Source of the DNA: Liopterus haemorrhoidalis
Lineage: Eukaryota > Arthropoda > Insecta > Coleoptera > Dytiscidae
DNA length: 64,000 nt
NCBI GenBank assembly: GCA_963971575.1
Contig: OZ020613.1
Location: 46,308,739 to 46,372,738 of the forward strand
Direction of reading: 5' to 3'
Of the stretch, positions 1 to 10,535 are shown one piece after another (position 1 is the stretch's first letter; the number at the start of each line of letters is the position of its first letter). A program made the position numbers and the translations under genes. The notes under the pieces are model-generated. The model was not told where the DNA came from and did no database searches. It saw only the letters and a program-made list of their open reading frames with translations.

Positions 1-1047
1 AATTGCTTGGATTTCGAAACGAATAACAATCAAGTACTTATTTAGATTTCAGTTTTGAATAAAAATATTGGAAATGATAAAGTGTATCGTAAATGTTGTG
101 TTTTGAAAGAAAGGGGCGGCGCTTCGCCAGGGCCAAATCTCATTCCAACCTGCATACACGGTTTCTCTAACGAATTGTCCGTGGTGGACTTATACGGAAC
201 ATTAACCGGAATTTCTTTATCGCCTCCATTTAGTTTTGATGGTGGTGGAAAATTTAACCCATTGGTCATTAAACCCTTATACAGTGAGGTTTGCCTAAAT
301 ACACCTCCGTCACTTATTCTTCCATTCACACCTACGTTTATGTATATAAATTTATAGTTGGCATCAGCTAAAGCCAATAGCAGAATACTACGGGTTCCTT
401 TGTAATTATAGTAATAGGAACCTTAAGACCTTGGTGCTCGGAAGGTTATGTGGCGTCCGTCTAGTGCTCCACAGCAATGGGGGAAGTTCCACCTACTTTC
501 AAAATTACAAGCAATTTCCATCCATTCTTTTTGAGTTTCTGGCATCTGTATTAAAAGTTAAAATATTATATCAAATATAAGATTTAATTAACTTAAAAGT
601 GACTTACCTTTAAATAAGTATCTTTTAACTTGATATATATTTCCCTGAGGACTTCAGGTATTATTCTTGATAATGTACTCTCATGTACTCGGGTTGAATA
701 CATTAGGGATCTATATGATTCACCAGTACCCAGATATCTTAATGTAACTTGTAATCTGCAAAACAAAATAATCGATCATCATTTGTCAAACATTATGTTG
801 TACATAGGTATAAACATAAAAATAAACACTTACCTATGTCTTGCTGAAATAGATTCTTTCATATTGGTATCAATTTTTTTTATTCCATACTCAACCATTG
901 CAAGTAAATTTTCAAAATTTTTATTGGACATTCGGAGATACTTGCGATAGTTATTTGGGTCTTCAACTAATAGCTCATTCAATAACCCTAACACATCTTT
1001 ACCAGTATTTCTTTTCCTGAGCCAATTTTTTGTTTTGGACCTTTTTT

Positions 1048-1965
1048 AGGGTTTTGTAGGTATGACCAAAAAACACTTATACCGTCATTTTGTCGTCTGT
1101 CTGTCTGTCTGTTCGGTTAAAATTGTAGCCAAACGGCTAAATCTAGAGAGTTGAAATTTGGCATGTTTATACAACTCTTTGACCCGCACATAGGAAAAAT
1201 ACTAAAACATCTAAAAAACATACCCCCCTAAAAATATAAACAAATATGTGCTCATCGAAAACAAAAATATTTTTTTTTAATTCTGAATAGGGTATCAAAT
1301 GAAAGCCCTTAGTACGTGGATTAACGATCAAATTTTTATTTTTGCAAAATAAATTATTTTGACGCGATTTTTGCCAAAATTGTGCAAAAAAATTTTTGTC
1401 CCACACCCTGTAGCCCAGATGGTTTAAACTAAAAATCTAAAAAAATTCCAAGTAATGTATATTGGTGTGAACCGAAATAGTACAACAGGAATTTTTGATC
1501 AGATTATGTTTTCGGAAAATAACGCATTTTTTGTGGTTTTTGGTTCACAAAGTACAAAACTTATACCAATGTAAGAGACTGATAAGCTAAGCGTCCGATG
1601 GCGCAACGCGTTAGTGCGCTGGTGTCGGAAGCTAAAATTCTCTGGAAAACGAAGGGTTTCGAGTTCGAGTACGGACGGTGTGAGTTTTATTTTTCTGTTT
1701 TTTTTTTTGCATTTTTATTATGTTGAAATTATTTTGTCAAAATTCTAGTTATATTTTGACAAATGTTGTATTTAATTTTTAAGAGCGTAAATTTAATAAC
1801 CAGTTTTATTATATGATTAACAGACGATAAATTATTTTAAAAATATCGTTCATTTTGCCGTGATTACTATAAAGTAAAATTTGTCCTACACACTCAGCAT
1901 ACCGCCTTCACTTATTATATACCTGCGAAACCCTGAAATGTGTGAATATTCACACTTCACATAAA
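1048..1965. mobile_element. Inverted-repeat element with a tRNA-like core, copy 1
   Basis: It begins AGGGTTTTGTAGGTAT and near its other end (1919-1934) carries ATACCTGCGAAACCCT, an inverted repeat with two mismatches. About 30 further bases, with the perfect palindrome GTGTGAATATTCACAC, follow before a T-tract. The element splits exon 1 of a Harbinger transposase and is flanked on both sides by TTTTTT (1042-1047 and 1966-1971), which may be the target duplication. Inside are a TCTG microsatellite, about 450 bp shared with the copy at 55993-57054, and a tRNA-like block at 1591-1678. No protein is visible. I do not recognise the superfamily. The boundaries are well supported because the interrupted reading frame resumes on each side. 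Confidence 0.75.
1591..1678 (+). other. tRNA-like segment within the copy-1 element
   Basis: GTCCG near 1593 can pair with CGGAC near 1672-1676 as an acceptor-like stem. TGGCGCAACGCG near 1599-1610 resembles an internal A box, and GAGTTCGAGTAC near 1661 a degenerate B box, with about 50 bases between that could hold an intron-like insert or long variable arm. It could be a tRNA-derived promoter or a decayed tRNA. No anticodon assignment is safe. Confidence 0.35.
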
Positions 1966-2510
1966 TTTTTTCTTATTGTGATGAATGATAGTATTTAGTG
2001 TCACTATACCAGCCAGAAGAACAACTTCTTCCTCTGAATCATTCCCGAAATTTTTAATCATATTTTAAATAACACATACAAACTTCGCTTTAAAATCGCT
2101 AACTAAAATGTCAAACTGAATTCAAATTACCACATGAGAGTACACGCATGCGCACCTCAATTTTGTATACACAAAAAATATCTATCGTTGCATACAATAA
2201 CATCGTCATGTATATAATTTGATATAGAAATTTTTTTACATAGAATTATATATCACATTGTGTATTGAATTCGATATCAAATTATACACTGTTACTCACA
2301 GGCTTAATGCCGGGTTTACATTGGTAGAGTAAAAGAGCTAGTAACTAGCGCAAATACTACCGCGCTTTACTCTACTATCTTATTTTCGGGATAGTAGGTG
2401 TTCGTACACAATTGGCATTCTACTTATTTTCTGGATAGTAAGTGTTAAAACACATTTGACATCTTCACTTTGATTTTGTTGTGCTATTATCTTTTTGCAA
2501 AAAATAGTTC

Positions 2511-2600
2511 ATGAATATGAATCTACATCGTCGCCAGCGTGATGCAATTAAAATGTTATTAACTGTTTGTCTTATTGAAGAAATCGGTCCAGAATATAAG
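2511..2600 (+). pseudogene. Harbinger-element first-exon remnant
   Basis: An open stretch starts MNMNLHRRQRDAIKMLLTV and ends in AATATAAG followed by GTATCATTTTC, a plausible donor. A TTTTTTTAG acceptor-like site follows near 2691. Basic then hydrophobic leaders like this precede the DDE region in Harbinger transposases, but the catalytic part is absent here, so the product cannot be active. The assignment rests mostly on the element's ends. Confidence 0.45.
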
Positions 2601-2721
2601 GTATCATTTTCTGACCACCTCATACTGAAATATATACAATTAATTAGTAATGAAATATTTCTTGTTACACATTCTATATATTTTTTTTAGGTTAAATCAA
2701 ATTTTAGCCACGGTAGCGATA

Positions 2722-2867
2722 CGGCCGCGGCCTAACGCAACCTATACAATACAATGAGACCACGCACATACAAGCGTTCAGCTATCTGAGAACGCCACCG
2801 AATGCAGCGTTCAGTCTAGCGATCACCAAACACTGGCGGCCGAACTCGACAAGTTGCGTTAGGCCGC
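2722..2867. mobile_element. Short GC-rich MITE nested in the Harbinger element
   Basis: GCGGCCTAACGCAAC near the left end is repeated in inverse at the right end (GTTGCGTTAGGCCGC). GCGATA directly flanks both sides (2716-2721 and 2868-2873), a likely 6-bp target duplication. It is clearly GC-richer than its surroundings and codes for nothing. Superfamily unresolved. Confidence 0.6.
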
Positions 2868-2916
2868 GCGATATTCATTGTTTATATACCACAGAGTGAA
2901 TATATTTAAGAAAATA

Positions 2917-3066
2917 ATGTCGAAAATAGATAATTTAACAGAAAAAATCATAGATCAGTAAAGGATCATTTAATTTTGTATGACTTAGCACATCCTGATT
3001 ACAAGAATATTAGGAAAACAAATAAAGTGTGAAACGAAATAGGAAAAGTTTTGGAAATTGATAGTA
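2917..3066 (+). pseudogene. MADF-like DNA-binding domain remnant of the Harbinger element
   Basis: A stretch starting MSKIDNLTEKIIDQ leads to ILYDLAHPDYKNIRKTNKV and then NEIGKVLEIDS, the conserved spacing of MADF/Myb-SANT-like domains (LYD..HPDYK...K...W..I...L). The expected Trp after NKV is a TGA stop and the start is frameshifted, so it is dead. Many Harbinger elements carry a second gene with such a domain that helps bring the transposase to DNA. The nested mariner-like MITE at 3067 cuts it off. Confidence 0.7.
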
Positions 3067-3472
3067 CAGTCTGTTCCAAACGGTTAAGCGGAACTAGATT
3101 TTACAATCTAGTTACTTTCATCGTTTAAATCGTGCCTTTCGGCCGTTTTGTTTAAGCTTTGTAAATCATACTTACAATAAACATTTTTTGGTTAAGGTTA
3201 ATATCATTTTAAAATGTCATTTTCTTTATATTTAGATTTTTTGTGTCATTCTTAATACAAATTTCCCATTTATTTATTTTTTTGTCATTAAAATAGCTAA
3301 AAAAATATTTAATTTTGACATATGTCATTCGTTTCCATGGTTTCATTGTTGGAATTTTAAATTTTGACATCCCAACGTGAAAAATGAAATAACCCAAGCA
3401 AGGTCCCTTCTCGTGACAACCTAAAAGAACTAAATTCCCATTTAGTTCCGCTTAACCGTTTGGAACAGACTG
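3067..3472. mobile_element. mariner-like MITE, copy 1 (CAGTCTGTTCCAAACG ends)
   Basis: Ends begin CAGTCTGTTCCAAACGGTTA and are inverted at the far side, with TA on both flanks (3065-3066, 3473-3474), the Tc1/mariner signature. It is 406 bp. A second near-full copy, inverted, lies at 52273-52679, and weaker relatives at 30102-30356 and 31941-32115. No coding capacity. Confidence 0.9.
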
Positions 3473-3831
3473 TATAAACAAATGTATGTTAATAAATAAA
3501 CTAGTGGTATTGTTAAATTGAAAAGAAATCATCAATTGATAAATCAATGTTACGCAATTTATGTAAATAAATTATAACTTACCTTATATGGTTTTTTCTA
3601 TTTATAATGACAGGTTACCACTTGCCGCCAATTTGAAATGTTAATTTTGCGTAATGGGGGAAAAGATGCTAGTAAATACGTTAACGAGCTAGCTGCTGTC
3701 CTAGCCCGATTGCTAGCAGCTAGTACTCTACTAGTCACATTGTCAACTGTTTACGCAAGGATAGTAACTAGTTCCTAGTTACTTGCGCTAGTTACTAGCT
3801 CTTTTACTCTACTAACGTAAACCCGGCATAA

Positions 3832-4222
3832 AGAACGTATGTATATATGGGCCCCATAGATGGGGGTTCCCTAAATTCAGAAGAAATTGCAGAAGGTCCG
3901 TGATACCAAAAAGTATGATATACACTGCTATATAGGATTATAACATAACTGGCGAGGTAGGGCTACTGAAGAAATTGGCCATACCGAAGAAATTGATATC
4001 AGTGAGTATTTGGTTATCTTGAAGAAGTCCCAATGTCTAGTAACGTTGTATTTGGGAGTCGACGAGTATTAAGGCTGTAAAACTACAGCAGAATATATAT
4101 TTTCAACGTAAAGTTAATTTAACATATTATTATTATTACCAACTAAGAGCAGAAGTCATAAGACTTGTATAGCTCTATATAATAAAAAACTAAATAAATA
4201 TTTATATATATTTTTTATATAA
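3832..4222. other. No gene seen
   Basis: AT-rich sequence between two transposons. No open frame, splice site or repeat end is recognisable, apart from the small palindrome GGGCCC near 3849. Confidence 0.5.
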
Positions 4223-4279
4223 TCTATATATATAAAATCGTAACTAAGCTACCTACTCATAATCAACGCCCAGTCCAAA

Positions 4280-7200
4280 CCACTGAACCTACAATCATGA
4301 AATTCGGCGAGTATATTCCCTCCATGACGTAAGCACCCACTAAGAACGGATTTTTCGAAACTCATTCTCTAAGTGGGTGAAAAGGGGGTTAAAAGGGGTA
4401 AAATGTGGCTTCACGGTTTTCTTAATATCTCTTAGGTCCAATAAGATATCGACTTGATGTTAGCTTACAATGATTACTCATCTAAATATTAAAAAACTTA
4501 TTTCAGGATTTTGTCCTAATCGACCCCTAAAGGGGTGAATGTACAATCAGGGTGAATTATATAACCCTTCGCATCTTCTGTGTTTATTGTGTTATAACAT
4601 TCCTTTTGGCATATAGGTGTCTTTTTAAAATATTTAGAAAGTGTTTTGACCGTTTTTTTTAATTTCACCCCTAAAGGGGTAAATTGGTATTTTTTATTTG
4701 ATAGAATGTCGTCTAGACAAAGAAACATAAAATTCGGGGAGTATATCCCTTTTATGACGTAAGGACCCCCTAAGAAATGATTTTTGTAAATTCAACCCCT
4801 AAGGGGCGAAAAAGGGTAAAATGTGTTTTCACGGATTCTTCAATATCTCTTAGGTCCAATAATATATCGCCTTGGTTTTTGCTTATAAAGGTTATCCATA
4901 TAAATGTTGAAAAACTTTTTTCAGGATTTTGTCCTAATCATCCCCTAAAAAGGTGAATCTACAATCAGGGCGAATTATAGAACCCTTCGCATCTTCTGTG
5001 TTTATTGTATTATAACATTCCTTTTTGGCTTATAGGTGTCTTTCTAAAATATTCAGAAAGTGTTTTGACCGTTTTTTTTTAATTTCATCCCTAAAGTGGC
5101 AAATTGATTTTTTTTTATTCGATAGAATGTCGTCTAGACAGTGAAACATAAAATTCGGAGAGTAATCCCTTTTATGACGTAACAACCCCCTAAGAAAGGA
5201 TTTTTGTAAATTCAACCCCTAAGGGGTGAAAAGGGGTAAAATGTGTTTTCACGGATTCTTCAATATCTCTTAGGTCCAATAATATATCGCCTTGGTTTTT
5301 GCTTATAAAGGTTATCGATATAAAAATTGAAAAACTTATTTCAGGATTTTGTCCTAATCATCCCCTAGAAGGGTGAATTTACAATCAGGGTGAATTATAG
5401 AACCCTTCGCATCTTCTGTGTTTATTGTGTTATAACATTCTTTTTTGGCATATAGGTGTCATTTTAAAATATTTAGAAAGTGTTTTGACCGTTTTTTTTA
5501 ATTTCACCCCTAAAGGGGTAAATTGGTATTTTTTATTTGATAGAATGTCGTCTAGACAAAAAACATAAAATTCGGGGAGTATATCCCTTTTATGACTTAA
5601 CAACCCCCTAAGAAATTATTTTTGGAAATTCAACCCCTAAGGGGTCAAAAGGGGTAAAATGTGTTTTCACGTATTCCTCAATATCTCTTAGGTCCAATAA
5701 TACATCGCCTTGGTTTTTGTTTATAAAGGTTATCCATATAAATGTCGAAGTACTTATTTCAGGATTTTGTCCTAACCATTCCCTAAAAGGGTGAATCTAC
5801 AATCGGAGAATTATAGAACCCGTCGTATTTCCTGTGTTTGTTGAGTTATAAAATTCCTGTTTGGCATAAAGATGTCTTTTTAAAATATCTCTTGGACATA
5901 CATACATGATATTCGCAAAGTACATTCCCTCCATGAAGTAATCACCCATTAAGACGGGATTTTTCGAAATTCAACCCATAAGGAGTGAAAAGGGGTGAAA
6001 TGTGATTTCAAGGATTCATCAATACCTCTTAGGACCAATAAGATATCGTCTTGGATTTTGCTTAAAAAAATTACCCATACAAATGCCGAAAAACTTATTT
6101 CAGGATTTTGTCCAAATCAACCACTATAGGGGTGATTCTATAATCGGGGTGAATTATACAACCCTTCGTATTTCCTGTGTTTATTGAGTTATAACATTCT
6201 TTTTCGGCACATCGGTGTCTTTTTAAAATACCTCTAAATGGTTTTGACAGATTTTCAAAATTTCACCCCTAAAGGGGTAAATGTGTATTTTTTACCCGAC
6301 AGAACGTCCTCTGGACAAGATACATGAAATTCGTAAAGTATATATTCCCTCTATGACGTAAGCACCCACTAAGACGGGATTTTTCGAAATTCAACCCCTA
6401 AGGGGTGAAATGTGATATCAAAGATTCCTTAATATCTCTTAGGACCAATAAGATATGGACTTGGCTTTTGCTTATAAAGATTACCCATACAAATGCCGAA
6501 AAATTATTTCAGGATTCTTTCCTAATCAACCCCTAAAGGGGTAAATCTATAATCGGGGTGAATTAAACAACCCGTCGTATTTCCTGTGTTAATTGAGTTA
6601 TAACGTTTCTTTTTGGCACATAGGTGTCTTTTTCAAATACCTCGAAATTTTGATAGTTTTTTAAAATTTCACCTCTAAAGGAGTAAATGGGTATTTTTAT
6701 TCGATAGAACTTCCCTTGGATATAGAGACATGAAATTCGGGAAATATATTCCTTCCGTGATGTAAGCACCCACTAAAAAGAGATTTTTCGAAATTCGAGC
6801 CCTAAGGGGTGAAATGTGATTTGAAGAATTCCTCAATATACCTTACGACCAATGAGATGTTGACTTGGTTTTTGATTACAAAGGTTACCCATACAAATTT
6901 TTGAAACAGTAATTCAGGATTTTGTCCTAATGAACCCCTAAAGTGGTGAATCTACATTTGGGGTGAATTATAGAAACCTTTTTATTTCCTGAGTTATAAC
7001 ATTCCATTTTGGTACATAATTTTCTATTTAAAATATTTAGGAAGCGTTTTGGAAGTTTTTTAAATTTCATCCCTAAAGGAGTAAATTGGTACTTTTTATT
7101 CGAAAGAACGTCCCTTGACATAGAGATATGGAATTCAGGAAATATATTCCCTCCATGTCGCAAGCACCCGCTTATATGGAATTTTTCGAAATTCGACCCC

Positions 7201-9110
7201 TACGGGATGGAAAGTTATAAAATGTTTTTCCTCGGATTCTTCATTATCTCTTAGGTCTAATGATATATTGATTTGATTTTTGCTTTCAGTGTTCTAATCA
7301 TCAACCTAAAAGGGCGATTCTAGATTCGGGTGAATTATAGAACCCTTTGTATCTACACTCTTTGTTGTACTTTTTCGCATTTAGGTGTCTTTTTAATATC
7401 ATTAGTTTCAAGGTCATTTCATTTTGACCGTTTTTTTTTATATTTCACCCCTAAATTGCTATTCTTACATTACCCTAAATTTCATTGGTACATTGGTATT
7501 TTTTAGTAGACAATTTAAATTCGGGAACTATATTTCTTCCATGACGTAGGCAACCACTAAGAAGAGATTTCTCGAAATTCGACCCCTAGGGGGTGATAAT
7601 GGATTTCTTGGATCTCTTGATGAAATAACGACTTGCTTTTTACTTACTATGGTTACCCGTACGGATGTATAAAAATGTAATTTAGGATTTTGTTGCAATC
7701 AACACTTAACGGGGCGAATCTACATTAAATCAGGGCGAGTTATATAATCTTTTGTAACATCTTGGTTTGTTGAGTTATAACATTCCTTTTTGGCGTACCT
7801 TTTTTTTTTTCTAAAGTCTTTTAAACGTTTTCTTTTTTACCTATAAAGGGGTAAATTGGTATATTTTTGATTAGATACATGGAATTCCGGGAACATATTC
7901 CTGCCATAACGTAAGCATCGAACCATTTATATCTCCTGTGCTTCTTGAGTTATAACATTTCTTTCTGGCATATAGGTGACTTTTTAAAATCTTTCGATAG
8001 TGTTCTGACAGTTTTTTAAATTTCATTCCTAAAGGGTAAATTAGTATTTTTTATTAGAAATAAGAAATTCCAAGAAACCATTTCTCGATATGACGTAAGA
8101 ACCCACTAAGAAAGGATTTTTCGACCCCTATGGGGTGAAAAGGAGTAAAATAGTGTTCTAATCATCAACCTAAAAGGGCGATTCTAGATTCGGGTGAATT
8201 ATAGAACCCTTCGTATCTACACTCTTTGTTGTACTTTTTCGCATTTAGGTGTCTTTTTAATATCATTAGTTTCAAGGTCATTTCATTTTGACCGTTTTTT
8301 TTTTATATTTCACCCCTAAATTGCTATTCTTACATTACCCTAAATTTCATTGGTACATTGGTATTTTTTAGTAGACAATTTAAATTCGGGAACTATATTT
8401 CTTCCATGACGTAGGCAACCACTAAGAAGAGATTTCTCGAAATTCGACCCCTAGGGGGTGATAATGAATTTCTTGGATCTCTTGATGAAATAACGACTTC
8501 CTTTTTACTTACTATGGTTACCCGTACGGATGTATAAAAATGTAATTTAGGATTTTGTTGCAATCAACACTTAACGGGGCGAATCTACATTAAATCAGGG
8601 CGAGTTAAATAATCTTTTGTAACATCTTGGTTTGTTGAGTTATAACATTCCTTTTTGCGTACCTTTTTTTTTTTTTCTAAAGTCTTTTAAACGTTTTCTT
8701 TTTTACCTATAAAGGGGTAAATTGGTATATTTTTGATTAGATACATGGAATTCCGGGAACATATTCCTGCCATAACGTAAGCATCGAACCATTTATATCT
8801 CCTGTGCTTCTTGAGTTATAACATTTCTTTCTGGCATATAGGTGACTTTTTAAAATCTTTCGATAGTGTTCTGACAGTTTTTTAAATTTCATTCCTAAAG
8901 GGTAAATTAGTATTTTTTATTAGAAATAAGAAATTCCAAGAAAACATTTCTCGATATGACGTAAGAACCCACTAAGAAAGGATTTTTCGACCCCTATGGG
9001 GTGAAAAGGAGTAAAATAGTTTTTCACGGATTCCTCAATATCTCTCAGGATAGATGAGATATCGATTAGGTTTTTGCTTATAAAAGTTACCCGTGCACAT
9101 GTTTAGAAAC
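4280..9110 (+). repeat. Diverged satellite of about 0.4 kb inside the Helitron
   Basis: The phrase TTTCAGGATTTTGTCCTAA recurs near 4502, 4920, 5339, 5758, 6098, 6507 and 6913, spacing about 340-420 bases. Each unit has paired CCCCTAAGGGG palindromes, a TGACGTAA box and TTTGATAGAA-like text. The open frames in this tract are by-products of the repeat and have no coding character. Confidence 0.85.
7288..9015 (+). repeat. Recent 864-bp tandem duplication within the satellite
   Basis: Starting at AGTGTTCTAATCATCAACC (7288), the sequence is repeated almost base for base from 8152, an offset of 864. Sampled differences are few single bases. This is far more alike than the flanking satellite units, so it is a recent step spanning several units. 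Confidence 0.85.
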
Positions 9111-9266
9111 AAACTGAAAATTTTACACTAATGAGCCTCCAACGTGGTGAATCTACACTTGAGGAGAGAGTTAGCAATGTGATCTACAGAGAGCCATGAC
9201 TTATAATAATTGCACGATGATGGCAGACCGTTAATATACCGTAGCGAAGCACGGGTACTCAGCTAG

Positions 9267-9558
9267 TTTATTATATTTTTTATATTTACATTTTAGTACA
9301 AATATTTGTTGAATAGTTTCTCTCTAGACTTTTGGTTTGTGTTCAATAGATCATTTTAATCACGTGACCAGCAGCATTTAAAAATGTCAGTCGTAGGGCA
9401 CACAAACACGTTGTTTCACACGTACAGCATAGGCGTTAAGTGTTTTATGTGATTTTTGTGAGTTATTTATAAACAAGTGAATCATATTGTGATAGTATAT
9501 TAATTATATTCAGGCTAGAAATTGCCTTAAAAAGTAGAGCTGAAATGCAGCAATTTTT
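9267..9558. other. Unassigned spacer
   Basis: AT-rich stretch between the Helitron end and the fragment at 9559. No element end or coding sequence is recognised. Confidence 0.4.
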
Positions 9559-9840
9559 GTGAATTTATTGTTTTTATTTATCACAATTAGGTGCTGGCAT
9601 TATAAGTATTTTACAGCTGGATTAAATTATAAACAATTTAAAACAGTGTATATTTTACAAAATTGGAAGGTGTTGTTAGAAACAGATACTTCCAAAAAAA
9701 TTGAATACATAAACAAATTTGATTCGTATTCTTTGTGGGATAACAATGTTGAACTTAATATGGAAAACATACCACCATCACAAATATAGACATTGTGGCA
9801 TATTTAGTGTTAACGCACAGTTCTGACATATTCTTTTATT
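9559..9840 (+). pseudogene. Transposon-like ORF fragment (LVLTHS family), copy 1
   Basis: The frame contains KKIEYINKF..DSYSLW and then NMENIPPSQ; after a frameshift it continues DIVAYLVLTHS. The same order is found in the fragments at 39955 and 46715 (DPFS, then LPAITQPDI, then YLVLTHS). The layout resembles the N-terminal part of widespread invertebrate transposon-linked proteins with a PPV..DI..YLV motif, but that wider link is from memory and uncertain. It lies just beyond the end of P1 in the convergent direction, as the copy near P3 does. Not functional. Confidence 0.5.
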
Positions 9841-10390
9841 GAATAAGATTTAACATATTTATAATAATAATAAATTAAAAGTCCTACCGAAGTACACGGA
9901 ACATTTTTTTTTTTAGTTGTACGATGAGCAACACGAGCGCAGCATCTTCTGGTTTTTTATTAAATGGTGCCACTGTGTAACCAAGATTCAAATATGGTAC
10001 TCAGTCTAAATTTTTTATATCTTCAATATTAGATGGTTTTCCTACAGTAATTTTAATTAATTCAAGTGAAACTTTTTTAATTGATTTATTTAGTTAAGAA
10101 AATTAAATTGGTTAGCGCTGCATCTGACATTTTAAGACAAGACTTTGAAATAAAATGTTTACTACAAAGAAATTCATGCTTTAATTTAGTTTCTGTGTAA
10201 ATCCTCTCTTGTCAGTACCTTGATCCACTGCTGGTGCCTTAAATCAACAAATTATTTTTAATATAGTTTATATTTATAGTTTAATATACTTGATAATCGA
10301 CGAAACAACATAAAACTAGGCATATTTTACGTTTTTATATGCTTCTCCTATCTGTGTCATTTATAAATATCCCGTGTGCTAGTTGTGACG
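9841..10390. other. 3' flank of P1, no gene
   Basis: AT-rich sequence that probably contains the P1 3' UTR (minus strand). The perfect palindrome TGACGTCA sits at about 10388-10395, just past the decayed last finger. Confidence 0.4.
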
Positions 10391-10535
10391 TCACACTGAA
10401 ATGCTCTGTAAGACATTCTGATCGTGAATATGACTTATTACACAGTTTACATTTGAAAGTCTTCTCGCCAATATGTAAACGTCAGTATCTATAAAGCTCA
10501 GATGTATATAAAACTGCTTTATCACACACATCATA
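10391..10535 (-). pseudogene. Decayed last two zinc fingers of P1
   Basis: Beyond the P1 stop codon the minus strand keeps finger character: YDVCDKAVLYTSELYRY, a stop, then HIGEKTFKCKLCNKSYSRSE. An earlier form of P1 therefore had about two more fingers, now beyond a TAA in the linker GERQC-stop. The tail is released from selection. Confidence 0.75.

Larger units (their letters stand above)
42..2061 (-). pseudogene. PIF/Harbinger (HARBI1-like) transposase, split and decayed
   Basis: Read on the minus strand. Exon 1 begins at the Met codon ending at 2061 (MIKNFGNDSEEEVVLL, an acidic start usual for this family), runs into an A-tract near 1972, and resumes below 1042 (KRSKTKNWLRKRNTGKDV), so the element at 1048-1965 sits inside it. 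The donor is just below 834. Exon 2 is about 755-608 (LRYLGTGESYRSLMY, the helix-turn-helix-like region). Exon 3 starts near 545 and holds WNFPHCCGALDGRHI and, near 300-320, GRISDGGVF, both hallmarks of the DDE_Tnp_4 nuclease fold. An in-frame TAA lies at 423-425. Similarity to the family fades after the PPPSKLNGGD segment, so the last part of the catalytic domain is lost. A cut-and-paste transposase relic, not a host gene. The family call is secure; exon edges are approximate. Confidence 0.85.
2308..3828 (+). mobile_element. PIF/Harbinger element with long inverted repeats
   Basis: The left end TGCCGGGTTTACATTGGTAG is matched at the right end in reverse (about 46 bp in all, including an AGAGCTAGTAACTAGCGC block), and both sides are flanked by TAA (2305-2307, 3829-3831), the 3-bp duplication typical of PIF/Harbinger. 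Inside are a first-exon-like transposase fragment, a MADF-like fragment and two nested MITEs. Too short to be autonomous; an internally deleted derivative. Distinct from the transposase at 42-2061. Confidence 0.9.
4223..9266 (+). mobile_element. Non-autonomous Helitron with expanded internal satellite
   Basis: The left end is A then TCTATATATATAAAATCG. The right end has a short hairpin (AGCACGGGTACT) followed by CAGCTAG and a flanking T, matching Helitron rules: 5' TC, 3' hairpin then CTRR, insertion between A and T. A second copy at 12238-15405 on the other strand has the same TC start, hairpin and CTAG end. The interior is a run of diverged units of about 0.4 kb built from AGGGGTGAAA-type palindromes. 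No Rep/helicase is present, so it depends on other copies to move. Confidence 0.8.

Noticed and set aside
4280..9110. Regularly spaced repeats that could be taken for a CRISPR-like array
   Set aside because: Units are about 0.4 kb, diverged, with no short constant repeat and unique spacers, and lie inside Helitron ends in a eukaryotic genome.
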